Part shown: positions 32,724 through 41,315 of the stretch, in pieces | How positions within the stretch are numbered: position 1 is the stretch's first letter | Layout of the letters: each line of letters starts with the position of its first letter | NCBI RefSeq assembly: GCF_015711015.1 | Contig: NZ_CP064653.1 | Span: forward strand, 4,030,001 to 4,094,000 | From: Methylomonas sp. LL1 | GTDB taxonomy: Bacteria; Pseudomonadota; Gammaproteobacteria; Methylococcales; Methylomonadaceae | Length of the DNA: 64,000 nucleotides | Direction: 5' to 3' | Notes under the pieces: model-generated | Database searches by the model: none | What the model saw: only the letters and a program-made list of their open reading frames with translations | What the model was told of the DNA's origin: nothing | Made by a program: the position numbers and the translations under genes

Positions 32724-34316
32724 TTAAGCAAACCAATTCAAAGGATTTAATGCTCTACCAGCGTTTAGTGCAACTTCCTTGGTGGTTTCCCAAGCGGACT
32801 TCAAAACCTTGGCCGCTGTCTTGACAATGACCTTTCCACCAGAATACACAGCTTCTCCAATCTTGCTTCCGGCCATACCGCCAATAACACCACCAACAAA
32901 TCCGCCGATTACCGCACCAACCGGCCCACCAAGCGCTGTACCAATAGTGGTCCCTTCCGCTATACCCCAACCTGCTCCAGCAATACCTCCAATCGCGCTA
33001 GTGGTAACGTTACCCATAGCGTCCAAAGCTTCGGGAGCTATCATTTCACCATTGGCTAACTTATATAGAATTTTCGCGTTTTCCATGCCAACATAGACGG
33101 CATTGACTATATGACCCGCTGGCGAATCCTTAAGCAATTGCCCCAACCAACCATTCTTAACGGCCACGACAACAGCTCCAGAAACTGCAACCTGAACACC
33201 GATGTGTTTGCAACTTTTAATGGAGCTTTCGAAAAAATCCTTCATATCTTCACTTACAGGCGGGTTTTCCTTGCCAACTATCCAATTCCATGTGCGACGT
33301 CCTAAAATTCTCGCGCCTTGCAGGCCTGAGGTAATCGCGGCTCCAATGAATATCTGCTTGCCGATGTTTTTGGCAATATTGATTCGATTGACTTCATTCC
33401 AATCATACTGTTTTACTTCTTCCTGTTGCCGAGCTTTTTCCTGCAGAGTCTTGGCTTCTTCTTTGGATAACGGTTTAGATTCTACACCGTCATATTCAAT
33501 GGTTTCCCGAGCTCGATCTATCTCTTCGGCATGCCCTTCTGGTACAACCTTGGTTTGCCCTCGATAATCCCCTTTTTCAAACAATTTACCGGTTGCATCA
33601 GCATCTTTGCCATATTTGGACTGATATTTACGCTTTATTACACCTTTATCATCGTAAATAACGATGTCTACCGAATTTTTCCCATAAGGTCTCCCATCCT
33701 GATCCAATCTTACTGCCCGGTAGGTTTTACCTTTGCTAGCAGCATCCAGATTGAATGTATCAATATGATGTTGCTCTGCTATGAAACCATCCAGATTGGA
33801 GTTGCCGCTAATATTTATCCCATCCTTATTGAAAACGGTAGCTCGCATGCCTTCGTTGGCAGCCTTAATGGCATCGTCGATACTCTTGGCATATGTCCCA
33901 ACTGTTGCTGCACCTGACGCAGCTGCACCGCTTTCAATCTGCTTGGTTAACCAGCTTTCTTTGCTTTTGCCTTTATCGAGATGCGCATAGAGGGACTGCT
34001 TGGCGTCGTTGGCGCGTTGCACACTGACAATAATTTCGTGAGCGGTGTTTTCCAGCTCTTCCTGATCTTTCCAGATGGTCGGAAATCTTCGGAATTCTTC
34101 GGTTAACCATTGTTCAAGCACGACTCGATCTTTATTTTTTCCGTAAGAGCTTACAAACTGTTGAATCAATCCAGCTGCTTTTTTAGCATTTTCTTCGCCG
34201 CCGAATACTTCGTTTTCGATACGATCAGCTTGCAGGTTTTGAAATTCTTCGCGAGTGATTACTTCAATGTCATCTTGATTGTCTTCGTTCGGAATCAGTT
34301 GTTCATTCATAAACAT
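32724..34316 (-). CDS. Membrane glycine-zipper protein with a D-QxK nuclease-like motif
   Basis: A protein of about 530 residues. Near residues 175-260 (counting from the longest frame) there is a restriction-like pattern: Glu184 in DGFIAEQHHIDTFN, Asp219 in NSVDIVIYDDKG, and Q234-S-K236 in RKYQSKYG, matching the E...D...QxK order of Mrr-like PD-(D/E)xK nucleases. A coiled segment follows. Residues about 320-490 contain hydrophobic segments and a strong glycine zipper (IGTALGGPVGAVIGGFVGGV), likely membrane-embedded. The start is ATG 34316 or 34310. It heads the operon with the LRV and AAA+ genes. I do not recognise the whole protein; an effector triggered or loaded by the other two is inference. 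Confidence 0.6.
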   Translation of the reverse strand: MFMNEQLIPNEDNQDDIEVITREEFQNLQADRIENEVFGGEENAKKAAGLIQQFVSSYGKNKDRVVLEQWLTEEFRRFPTIWKDQEELENTAHEIIVSVQRANDAKQSLYAHLDKGKSKESWLTKQIESGAAASGAATVGTYAKSIDDAIKAANEGMRATVFNKDGINISGNSNLDGFIAEQHHIDTFNLDAASKGKTYRAVRLDQDGRPYGKNSVDIVIYDDKGVIKRKYQSKYGKDADATGKLFEKGDYRGQTKVVPEGHAEEIDRARETIEYDGVESKPLSKEEAKTLQEKARQQEEVKQYDWNEVNRINIAKNIGKQIFIGAAITSGLQGARILGRRTWNWIVGKENPPVSEDMKDFFESSIKSCKHIGVQVAVSGAVVVAVKNGWLGQLLKDSPAGHIVNAVYVGMENAKILYKLANGEMIAPEALDAMGNVTTSAIGGIAGAGWGIAEGTTIGTALGGPVGAVIGGFVGGVIGGMAGSKIGEAVYSGGKVIVKTAAKVLKSAWETTKEVALNAGRALNPLNWFA

Positions 34317-34607
34317 TTTCACGTTGGCAAAGATGGGGCATTCAAAAAATGCGCTTTATCTGTCGTTCAGCTTAGAACTGTCTTATAGCATATGTCATCA
34401 GTGGCAACAGGCTCCTGAGTGTAAAAGCAGAACTTAATCACAATACTTCAATAGGACTTACGCATTGACGAGCGAGCGATAAACATGTCATAGCAAGCAC
34501 ATTTACGCTAAAAGCCATCAAACGGTTAATGCTTGATGCTGAAATCAATGTCGTTGGCACCCATCGATTCCGGGATGCCAACGACCAATGACATCTAACG
34601 CAAAAAC

Positions 34608-35621
34608 TTACGCGGCTCTAGGTCTACCTACAGTACTGGTTCTAGGAGGTAGTATCTCACCACGACCGAAGGTTCTGCCGTTATCCGGTGTCAGCATACG
34701 AACGTAGTGATCGACTTTTATCAGATATGCAGCAGCCTGTTTCAGATTGTTGATCTTCTCGACATCGCTATAGTTGATCATACCGATACCAAGATGGTGG
34801 TAGCCGGCCTTTTTATCGTTGCAGTTCCAGTAGGAACCACGTCCATTCGTAATAACCGATTTCCAGTAATCTCCGATCTGCCAAGCAAGGTAGACATCGT
34901 CTCTGACCTGAGAACCGTCAAAGAACAAGACCAAGTGGTAATGGTATCCCCGCTCTGGTCCATACTCCAACGACCAAATGTAGCCGACCATAGCATCGAA
35001 CAGGCTGTTCATCTTGGCGTTGTTTAGTAGACGTTTAAAGTCATATTTCGCTTGCCAGTACTTCTTCTCGATGTCATTATGACTCATGATGGGACGATCC
35101 TCATGCAAATCCAACCTAATCACAACCAATCGGGAGTAATGCTCGAACAAGGAGTCGATATATCGCATCATCCCTTCACGGTTTTTCTTTGCGGTGCGAT
35201 GAGCGTTACAGATCAATTCCTTGAACTCTAAGGTCTCCGTTACCTCCAGTATCTGCTTGATGAATATCCTCATTCTGATGATGACGTCTAGCATCACCTC
35301 ATAGTCAACACCGATCTGATATAAGTCGTTTGTTTTTTTCAGCGATCGTTGATGTTCTATCGCTGATCGTAAATTACAGTCCAAAGCGTTTTTAACGAAT
35401 ATGCTTACATAGGGATGAAAGCCATGGATCGGAAACTCTTCCATGATCTCGTAGAGATAGTGTTCAACTAGAGTCTCGATCGATTTCGCTAACTGAGTCG
35501 GTTGCACCTGTAACAAGCCATTACCCTGATCTGTGACGATGTAGAGCGGGTCATCAGGTTGACTGATGATGGTTTGTGTAAATTGGCCGATTTGAGCGAG
35601 TTGATTGCTTAATGAGTTCAT
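34608..35621 (-). CDS. Inovirus Gp2/YagK-YfjJ family replication-type protein
   Basis: A 337-residue protein. The conserved C-terminal domain includes MVGYIWSLEYGPERGYHYHL then VLFFDG, an HxH metal site of HUH type, a Trp-rich segment, and AAAYLIKVDHYVRM with a candidate nucleophile tyrosine, ending GRTFGRGEILPPR. This is the inovirus Gp2/YfjJ family found in satellite prophages and probably starting rolling-circle replication. The N-terminal half is helical. It lies on the same strand as the integrase of element B. A second, altered relative lies upstream (36186-37277). Confidence 0.82.
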   Translation of the reverse strand: MNSLSNQLAQIGQFTQTIISQPDDPLYIVTDQGNGLLQVQPTQLAKSIETLVEHYLYEIMEEFPIHGFHPYVSIFVKNALDCNLRSAIEHQRSLKKTNDLYQIGVDYEVMLDVIIRMRIFIKQILEVTETLEFKELICNAHRTAKKNREGMMRYIDSLFEHYSRLVVIRLDLHEDRPIMSHNDIEKKYWQAKYDFKRLLNNAKMNSLFDAMVGYIWSLEYGPERGYHYHLVLFFDGSQVRDDVYLAWQIGDYWKSVITNGRGSYWNCNDKKAGYHHLGIGMINYSDVEKINNLKQAAAYLIKVDHYVRMLTPDNGRTFGRGEILPPRTSTVGRPRAA

Positions 35622-36074
35622 AATAAAGCCTCTATAGTTAAATGGATTTAGTTACGAACCTGCACTGCCTAGATATTGATTCGATGGATTGTTTTGTGCA
35701 ATCCATCTTTTCTAAAAACTAGTAATCGTATGAGAGATTGCTAAGTCTGCTTCAGTTGAATGTATTAGTTGTTTATTGGGTACCCAGTGATCGGGGTTTT
35801 TAAAATGTACGGATACGTGAGTTAATAAGGCGTGTGAGAGTGCCTATTATTTAATAACATATAATACAAAAATATTTTGCCTTAAAATCACCTAGCGTTC
35901 CTTGATAACAAAAATTATTTACTCTTGAATTGTAGTAAAAATAAAATCTGTTTTTTATATCTAGTTAGTGCAAGTCCATACTATATGCATAATTCAGATT
36001 CGATATTTTAACTTAACTGTATTTTACGGCGTTTAAAGTACCGTTGACACACATCTCACGCATGTCAACGGCAT
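35622..36074. other. AT-rich intergenic region
   Basis: About 450 bases without a credible gene. It is strongly AT-rich around 35840-36010 and would hold the promoter of the Gp2-like gene at 34608-35621. An origin for rolling-circle replication would be expected near such genes, but I cannot point to a nick site. Confidence 0.45.
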
Positions 36075-36180
36075 TTAGCGTAAAATAATCGCTTCGGACA
36101 ATCGTGGTCTGCCAAGACCATCAGCTCTAGGTGGCAGCATTTCACCGCGAGTAAAGGTTTGAGCCTACCAGTCGGGAATA
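36075..36180 (-). pseudogene. C-terminal remnant of a third Gp2-family gene
   Basis: Read on the minus strand the frame gives TFTRGEMLPPRADGLGRPRL followed by SEAIILR and a stop at 36075. This matches the end of the gene at 34608 (TFGRGEILPPRTSTVGRPRA). It starts immediately after the stop of the 36186-37277 gene in another frame, as though the original gene's body had been replaced and only its tail left. Confidence 0.7.
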
Positions 36181-36185
36181 GTGAT

Positions 36186-37277
36186 CTATGCGGCCATATG
36201 TTGTTCTTTGGCCAACTTCAAGCCTTTGCCGAATAGTCGGCCATTTTTACAATCGCTAGGGTTTGAAAAATAGTTTATCCCGATCATGCTGCATGCGGCA
36301 TTTGTTAAAGCTTCGCGATGACTTTTATCGTCATTTTTAAAGGTTCCAATCCCACGAGTCGTAAGATCAATGTCTGGGGTATTAAAATCTATAAATAAAC
36401 CATCCTTATCGTTTATCAATAACCATCGGTCCTGTAATTTCTTTAAGATTTCGGTCAAGCTGAGCTCAATTGACGCGTCAAAAAAAAGAAAAACCCTGTA
36501 TCGAAAGCCCATAAGGCTTGAGTAATCCAGTTTCCAAATGTAACCAACAGCGCCATTAAAGTCTGAGCTTGTCCGCCAGTTTTTCATAAAACTGTCAAAA
36601 TCGGACTTGGCTGTTTCATGCAATTCGAGCATTTCTGCCTCCGAGATAATTTTTTCAGACATTCGATCAAATTTATAGCTTAGCTGAAACCGAATGGACA
36701 ATACACTTTGATATAGTTCAAATATGGCACCAATGTGGTCGCTTATGCTTTTAGCATTCTTTCTCAAAAGCCTTTCGAAATTATCATATTTTTTGCTGAA
36801 TTCGTCAGAGTCAACCTCGGATTTAAAATTTTCTACAAATTTATTTAAAATTGTTTCAATAGTTTCTATTTTGACCGATTGAGTAAAAGCCCAATAATCA
36901 TGTTGCGGCGAATTTGAATAAAACAAAATTTCTTCACTTAGCGAATTAAGTTGGTTTTTAAAGCAAATTACCAAGGGGTTTAGCCGGTATATCGGAAGGT
37001 ATTTCTCTATCTTTTCAAATTTGGTTATTTTATTAAATCTTGAAATGTAAAAAAGTATTGATGGATATTTGCTGCAGATGCAAGAGATGTTGCTGGAACG
37101 AGAAATTTTTCTAGCATAAAAAATCTTATCATCGGCACCTATTATTTCTTTTGCCACTTTATCGGCCGTGATAATTGCAAGAGCACAATCGAATGCCTCA
37201 TTTATAATCCGGTGTTCACCGTCAAATCCGAACATACTTTCAGTAAATTCTTTATCAATTAAATTATAGTTTTTCAT
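36186..37277 (-). CDS. Diverged Gp2/YfjJ-family protein lacking the HxH motif
   Basis: A 363-residue AT-rich protein aligned by pattern to its neighbour at 34608: VGYIWKLDYSSLMGFRYRVF then LFFDAS, a DRWLLIN segment, GIGTF, and a terminal NGRLFGKGLKL. At the position of the metal-binding YHYHL this protein has RYRVF, so the histidines are lost, and the downstream Tyr region is altered (ACSMIGINYFSN). It is therefore unlikely to be an active HUH nuclease; a regulatory or decoy role is possible. It is followed directly by the tail remnant of a related gene. Confidence 0.7.
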   Translation of the reverse strand: MKNYNLIDKEFTESMFGFDGEHRIINEAFDCALAIITADKVAKEIIGADDKIFYARKISRSSNISCICSKYPSILFYISRFNKITKFEKIEKYLPIYRLNPLVICFKNQLNSLSEEILFYSNSPQHDYWAFTQSVKIETIETILNKFVENFKSEVDSDEFSKKYDNFERLLRKNAKSISDHIGAIFELYQSVLSIRFQLSYKFDRMSEKIISEAEMLELHETAKSDFDSFMKNWRTSSDFNGAVGYIWKLDYSSLMGFRYRVFLFFDASIELSLTEILKKLQDRWLLINDKDGLFIDFNTPDIDLTTRGIGTFKNDDKSHREALTNAACSMIGINYFSNPSDCKNGRLFGKGLKLAKEQHMAA

Positions 37278-37317
37278 TTATGCACACTCTTTAAAAGTCG
37301 TTGAGTTGACTAAACAA

Positions 37318-37563
37318 CCACCTGCTAAAGCAGGTGGGTTTGAATAACGGACTGAAAGTCCGGATACGCGTCGACTGAACGACGCGTCATTAGGGCTCAA
37401 ATACTGGATAGATTTTTATGTTGCCCTTCAATTTTTTGATCAGCATTTACTGAATCTGTGATTCTCAAATAGCCGTATTCATGCCGACCTACTGCTTTCT
37501 AAGTGAGCCTTTCACCCAAGCATTAGAAAAATTTGTAGCTAAAGCTGACCGGGTGAAGCCGGT
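37318..37563 (+). ncRNA. Cluster of hairpins, possible orphan structured RNA (HEARO/omega-RNA- or IS605-end-like)
   Basis: Four clean stem-loops follow one another: CCACCTGC/GCAGGTGG (37318-37337), CGGAC/GTCCG around TGAAA (37348-37362), ACGCGTCG/CGACGCGT (37366-37387), and ACCGG/CCGGT (37548-37563). TTTGA at 37339 and TCAAA at 37397 can close the middle two into a junction. This resembles the folded RNAs at the ends of IS200/IS605 and IscB-type elements, but no IscB, TnpB or TnpA gene is present within 2 kb. Strand is uncertain. Confidence 0.45.
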
Positions 37564-37968
37564 GGCTTAAACCTTATGATGGAAAGTTAACTTGAAAAGT
37601 TTATGTATTCGATATGTATCCTTTGTTTACAGTTTCTTCAAATGTGATTTAGTAATTAAATATGCATGCCCCCCTTTGTCTTAAAGCCAAATAATGGCTT
37701 CATAAAATTGTCTAAAAAAAGCAAAAAGTAAGTTACTTCGACAAAAAGTTAGATCCGCATGATTAAAAATAAGGTCCTCCAATATAAAAGTTAGGTCCCC
37801 TTAGTTCGATAATTAGGTCTCGTGATTGATTTTGTTAGTATTTTTTGAAATCACCTCCGGTTGAGAAAAAACAAAATTGATTACAAAACGAAAAGCGCAG
37901 GACGACGCTATCTGTGCCCGAGTTCCTACCCGGTAGCGATGCCCATACTTAAGCTTCGTTCCGCGCCT
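37564..37968. other. AT-rich intergenic region
   Basis: I see no credible gene here. At 37720-37830 there are loosely repeated phrases of the kind AAAAAGTTAGATCC/AAAAGTTAGGTCC/AATTAGGTCTC, suggestive of degenerate binding sites or iterons upstream of the Gp2-like genes. Confidence 0.4.
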
Positions 37969-38190
37969 TTACTGGCCTCTGCGCCGGGCCAAGCATTCGG
38001 TGAAGCCGGGAATATGCACCAAGAATTTACGAGCGTTCACTTTTACGAAAGCGTCTTTAAATCCGTTTGTTTCACGATTTTTGAACAACCAGTTGAATTC
38101 AGATTCTTTCAGTGGATTGTCAGGATGTTTTAAAAATGCCTCTTTCGGATAAAAATCACTTAAGGCAGTTTGATGATGAACTTCGCTCAC
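37969..38190 (-). CDS. Small Xis/AlpA-like DNA-binding protein of element B
   Basis: A 73-residue protein starting at GTG 38190, with GGAGGAGA eight bases upstream. LKESEFNWLFKNRETNGFKD then AFVKVNARKFLVHI is an excisionase-like winged-helix pattern and matches the corresponding region of the small protein at 7508-7759 in element A. It probably activates excision or the Gp2-type replication genes transcribed downstream on the same strand. The plus-strand frame over the same bases has no comparable features and is not annotated. Confidence 0.65.
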   Translation of the reverse strand: MSEVHHQTALSDFYPKEAFLKHPDNPLKESEFNWLFKNRETNGFKDAFVKVNARKFLVHIPGFTECLARRRGQ

Positions 38191-38670
38191 GTAGGTCTCC
38201 TCCCTTTACTTCAACAAGTTGGAGGAAGAATATATAAATCCAAAATAAATGCAGGCTAACGTCTAATTAATTGTTAACGTCCGGCTTAATGTATTCATTC
38301 TTCATTGCAAGGCGACGAACATGATTTGCTTCCTAAAATCTAAAATCTAAAATCGTAATCAATGATATTTAACGAGGGCGAAACTTGTGTCTTTTTTGCT
38401 TGGTGTTTAACGTCGAGGCAAGTGGATTCAAGGTTCAAGGCGATAAAGTACATGGATTAAGATTCAAAAATTGACCTTGCATGTGATGACATGCGAACTA
38501 TTCGTGACGAGGCTCACGGCAATGTGCAAGCATCTGGCTTGCCATAGAAACCGTGCCCGAGATATTTTGGATTAGTGATGTGATGTCCACCATTTATGGT
38601 GGACAGTTCAAACGCGAGTGTTATGCCTAACACGAAGGGAGAGGGAGCGCTTTTTAAACAGATGACTTAT
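38191..38670. other. Intergenic region with small tandem repeat
   Basis: About 480 bases without a recognisable gene. TAAAATC is repeated three times in tandem at about 38334-38354. The promoter of the Xis-like gene should be near 38210-38260 on the minus strand. Confidence 0.45.
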
Positions 38671-39723
38671 TTAGTAATTTTTTGCCTTACCGAGGTACAA
38701 CTTCAAACGGTTATCAAATGCATCACGACTGATTGGATTTTTAATCCCTTCAATTTTTATTTCTTCAACCCTCCTGTTATTTTTGACTTTCCCTTCAACT
38801 ATATAGTTGGCTGGAGGATGCCTTACCATATATACCATGAGTTCGTCCGTGTCGGGACAACGGCCGTGTTGATAATAATAACTATCAAAGCCTGCCTTTA
38901 TCGCTAAAAATCCTTCATTTTTTCGCTCCAGGAATAGCTCTGGCTTTTTCTTCTGATCATGAATGGTATGTTCATTTTTATCACTGACCATGCCTAGGCC
39001 ATTACATTTTATTTCGAACTGAAGACTCAGCTCACCAGACTCAATTACATTTTTCAATACCTCCTTATACCAGATCATGACCTGAATGATTATGGATAGA
39101 TACCAGCTTTTATTGAAATAAACAGGATAGCGATCCAGATAACCGTATTCATCCCAGTTCTCCCATTCTTCAGGAACCTCATCAGAACCTTCAGCCGCCA
39201 TCCTGCCTTTAGGCAAAACTTCGAAAAAAAAATAATCGGCTTCAGCTTGACGATAATTTAGTAATTCTTCATATATAAATATATTGACTTCATGTCCATA
39301 TATTAATTTTTGGTAGATGTCAGGGGCATCTTCTATGTTTGTTTTTCCAGCAAAATAAAGCGATTTATTTGCTCCTGTTTCAAAAAATCTTTGAATACCT
39401 TCTAACTCAGACTCGGCCATGGCTACTAAGCTGATAGACCTTGATCCATGAGACTTGAATCTTGCCAAGAGGCTATAAAACATCTTGGCGGCAGAATTTT
39501 CCCAGAAAATCATCGAATCTCTGAGCGTGAACTGGTAGTAATCTAGGGTTTTATAAAACTCAACCGCATCACTTTGATCCATTATTCGCGGTCCAATCTT
39601 TTCGGTATAAAATGATTTTTTTCCAATGTATTGTGGTGTAATCAGAGAGTTACACTCCAGTCTCAATAATTCGTCAATCCCAACCTTGATGAAATTAGCA
39701 TTTTCTTTATCAATAGAGTTCAT
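38671..39723 (-). CDS. Hypothetical protein next to the integrase of element B
   Basis: A 350-residue acidic protein (MNSIDKENANFIKVGIDELL; YQFTLRDSMIFWENSAAKMF; WDEYGYLDRYPVYFNKSWYL; AFDNRLKLYLGKAKNY). I recognise no domain. The overall character (tyrosine- and tryptophan-rich, helical, AT-rich) recalls the Gp2-like proteins nearby but the HxH and FFDG motifs are absent. It is 37 bases downstream of the integrase on the same strand and probably cotranscribed with it. Possible cargo or recombination accessory; no function is supported. Confidence 0.6.
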   Translation of the reverse strand: MNSIDKENANFIKVGIDELLRLECNSLITPQYIGKKSFYTEKIGPRIMDQSDAVEFYKTLDYYQFTLRDSMIFWENSAAKMFYSLLARFKSHGSRSISLVAMAESELEGIQRFFETGANKSLYFAGKTNIEDAPDIYQKLIYGHEVNIFIYEELLNYRQAEADYFFFEVLPKGRMAAEGSDEVPEEWENWDEYGYLDRYPVYFNKSWYLSIIIQVMIWYKEVLKNVIESGELSLQFEIKCNGLGMVSDKNEHTIHDQKKKPELFLERKNEGFLAIKAGFDSYYYQHGRCPDTDELMVYMVRHPPANYIVEGKVKNNRRVEEIKIEGIKNPISRDAFDNRLKLYLGKAKNY

Positions 39724-39760
39724 TTTGTTACAAAGACCATAAGGGTGGCTTAAAAAAATC

Positions 39761-40801
39761 TTATAATATCAGAGACTTATTGATTGTTTCATTGAGTATG
39801 TTGCTTTTATGCTCTGTACAAAGATGCGCATAACGATCAGTACTAATTAAGCTCTTATGGCCTAATATTTCTGCTATTTCCTTCAGTGTACGACCATCTC
39901 TTGCTAGAGTCGACGCAGTATCGTGACGAAGATCGTGCCAGCGAAAATTCTTAATATTGGCGACTTTTAAGCAGTTTGCCCATTGTTTACGATAGTCCAT
40001 TGGCTTGTCAGGATTTAACTTAGATGTGAAGATAAGATCATTACTGATTTCACGATGTTTCTTGAGTTCATTGAGGGCAACTGTTGGTATTGGGCTATGT
40101 CTGGATTCACCGTTTTTGGTATCGTGTAAAATAGCCAATCCGCGTTCAAAATCAATATCAGACCAACGTAGGCGGTCCAGTTCGCCTTTACGCATACCTG
40201 TGCTCAGCGCCATGAGTACTTTGAGATAAAATTTTCCGCCTATTTCCTGTGCAGCACGAATAAGGCGAGGCTTCTCCTGATCTGTTAAAAAACGGACGAT
40301 CTTGTTGTTTACGGTCAATGATCGAACTTTGCTGCAGGGATTTTCTTCGATGTATTGCTCAAGGACAGAATCATCTTCCTGTTGTCGAGCGGCAAAGTCC
40401 AGAATTGAAGAGAGAACCGCGAGGTGTTTGTTATAGGTGGCGGCGGCCAGGGTACGCTTGGGTTTGAGTTTGAGGCGAATTACGTCTGGAGTGATGTCGG
40501 TAAGCATAGTGCTTCCAAATTGCTTGGTCCACCATTGTACGAGTCGTGCACGATCATGGTCTTTGCCAGGCCACCAAGCCATATATTCATCGGCTAAACG
40601 AACAAAAGGGATTGTGCAAGGGCGAATACCTTTGGCTTCGTGTTCTTGATGCTCAAGAATAGAACGAGTTCCCCAAGTGCGGGCGTCTTGCTTGCGTCGA
40701 AATGTTTTGGTTTTGATTCCCTTACCAGATTTGGTAAGAATTGTGCGGTAACGGGTTTCGCCGTTTTTAAGGTCAACTTTGATGATGTGAAAGTTAAGCA
40801 T
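39761..40801 (-). CDS. Tyrosine integrase of element B
   Basis: A 346-residue tyrosine recombinase with a short arm/core N-terminus and a catalytic domain showing Arg in STGMRKGELDRLRW, His-x-x-Arg in HDLRHDTASTLARD, His in ILGHKSLISTDRY and the nucleophile Tyr in the same segment. It is shorter than and only distantly related to the integrase of element A (417 residues), although both serve the same tRNA-Lys half-site. It begins 125 bases from the right attachment site. Confidence 0.95.
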   Translation of the reverse strand: MLNFHIIKVDLKNGETRYRTILTKSGKGIKTKTFRRKQDARTWGTRSILEHQEHEAKGIRPCTIPFVRLADEYMAWWPGKDHDRARLVQWWTKQFGSTMLTDITPDVIRLKLKPKRTLAAATYNKHLAVLSSILDFAARQQEDDSVLEQYIEENPCSKVRSLTVNNKIVRFLTDQEKPRLIRAAQEIGGKFYLKVLMALSTGMRKGELDRLRWSDIDFERGLAILHDTKNGESRHSPIPTVALNELKKHREISNDLIFTSKLNPDKPMDYRKQWANCLKVANIKNFRWHDLRHDTASTLARDGRTLKEIAEILGHKSLISTDRYAHLCTEHKSNILNETINKSLIL

Positions 40802-40926
40802 CTGTGTTTCCTCATGTTTGAGGCTAAAAACAAGACCACTAGTAAAATCACTGTAGTCGGTGGTTTTAGTACACAGTTACAAAGCTCTTCTATCCTTGAA
40901 AAACTCTTTTAAATCAAAGTGTTTGA

Positions 40927-40971
40927 TGGTGGGTCGTGTGCGATTCGAACGCACGACCATCGCATTAAAAG
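40927..40971 (-). other. att site: 3' half of tRNA-Lys(UUU), copy 3
   Basis: Identical over 45 bases to 11107-11151. The sequence to the right (GAGCTGAGTATTGCG) cannot supply a 5' anticodon arm, so this too is a junction, here between elements B and C. The 40802-41315 gap holds this site and otherwise no gene I can support. Confidence 0.9.
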
Positions 40972-41315
40972 AGCTGAGTATTGCGCTTTAAACTCCGTGA
41001 AACTCTGCTCAATCAAGAAGATAACATAAGTTTAAAGTAACAAAAAGTGTTGTGCACCACTTTCGAGGGGTTTCAAGGAGTGTCGAGTTGCGTACTATTT
41101 GCGCACTCAAATGCGATGCTCAAAAAAAGCGATGACTTACAGACCCAATCTGAAGGAACTGTTGTGCACTGCGCACCTTGAGAGACTGAGCTGTGCACAA
41201 ATCAGAGTCAAAGACAGACTTTTTTCGTTAGTGTATTTTGGAATTCCGCCGACTGGATTTAGCGAAAACCAATCTTGGCTTTATAATCGTTCCAAGTCAT
41301 ACCTAGGAGAATTAC

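Larger units (their letters stand above)
11152..40971. mobile_element. Integrated element B (tRNA-Lys, about 29.8 kb)
   Basis: Bounded by identical tRNA-Lys half-sites at 11107 and 40927, with its own integrase at the right end in the same orientation as in A. It carries a HipA-like/DUF3037 pair, a type I restriction operon, DNA-metabolism cassettes, an AAA+/LRV/nuclease-like operon and inovirus Gp2-type replication proteins. No virion or conjugation machinery is visible, so transfer probably depends on a helper. Confidence 0.72.

Noticed and set aside
33202..33917. Several hydrophobic plus-strand frames opposite the 32724-34316 gene
   Set aside because: They are antisense to a charged, helical protein; hydrophobic shadows are expected, and none has a plausible start.
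37861..38133. 90-residue plus-strand frame overlapping the Xis-like gene
   Set aside because: The minus-strand frame has a strong ribosome site and similarity to the element A protein; the plus-strand frame has neither.
4357..40971. Three functional tRNA-Lys genes
   Set aside because: Only the 3' half is present at each place; the 5' acceptor strand, D-arm and 5' anticodon arm are missing, so these are attachment-site copies.
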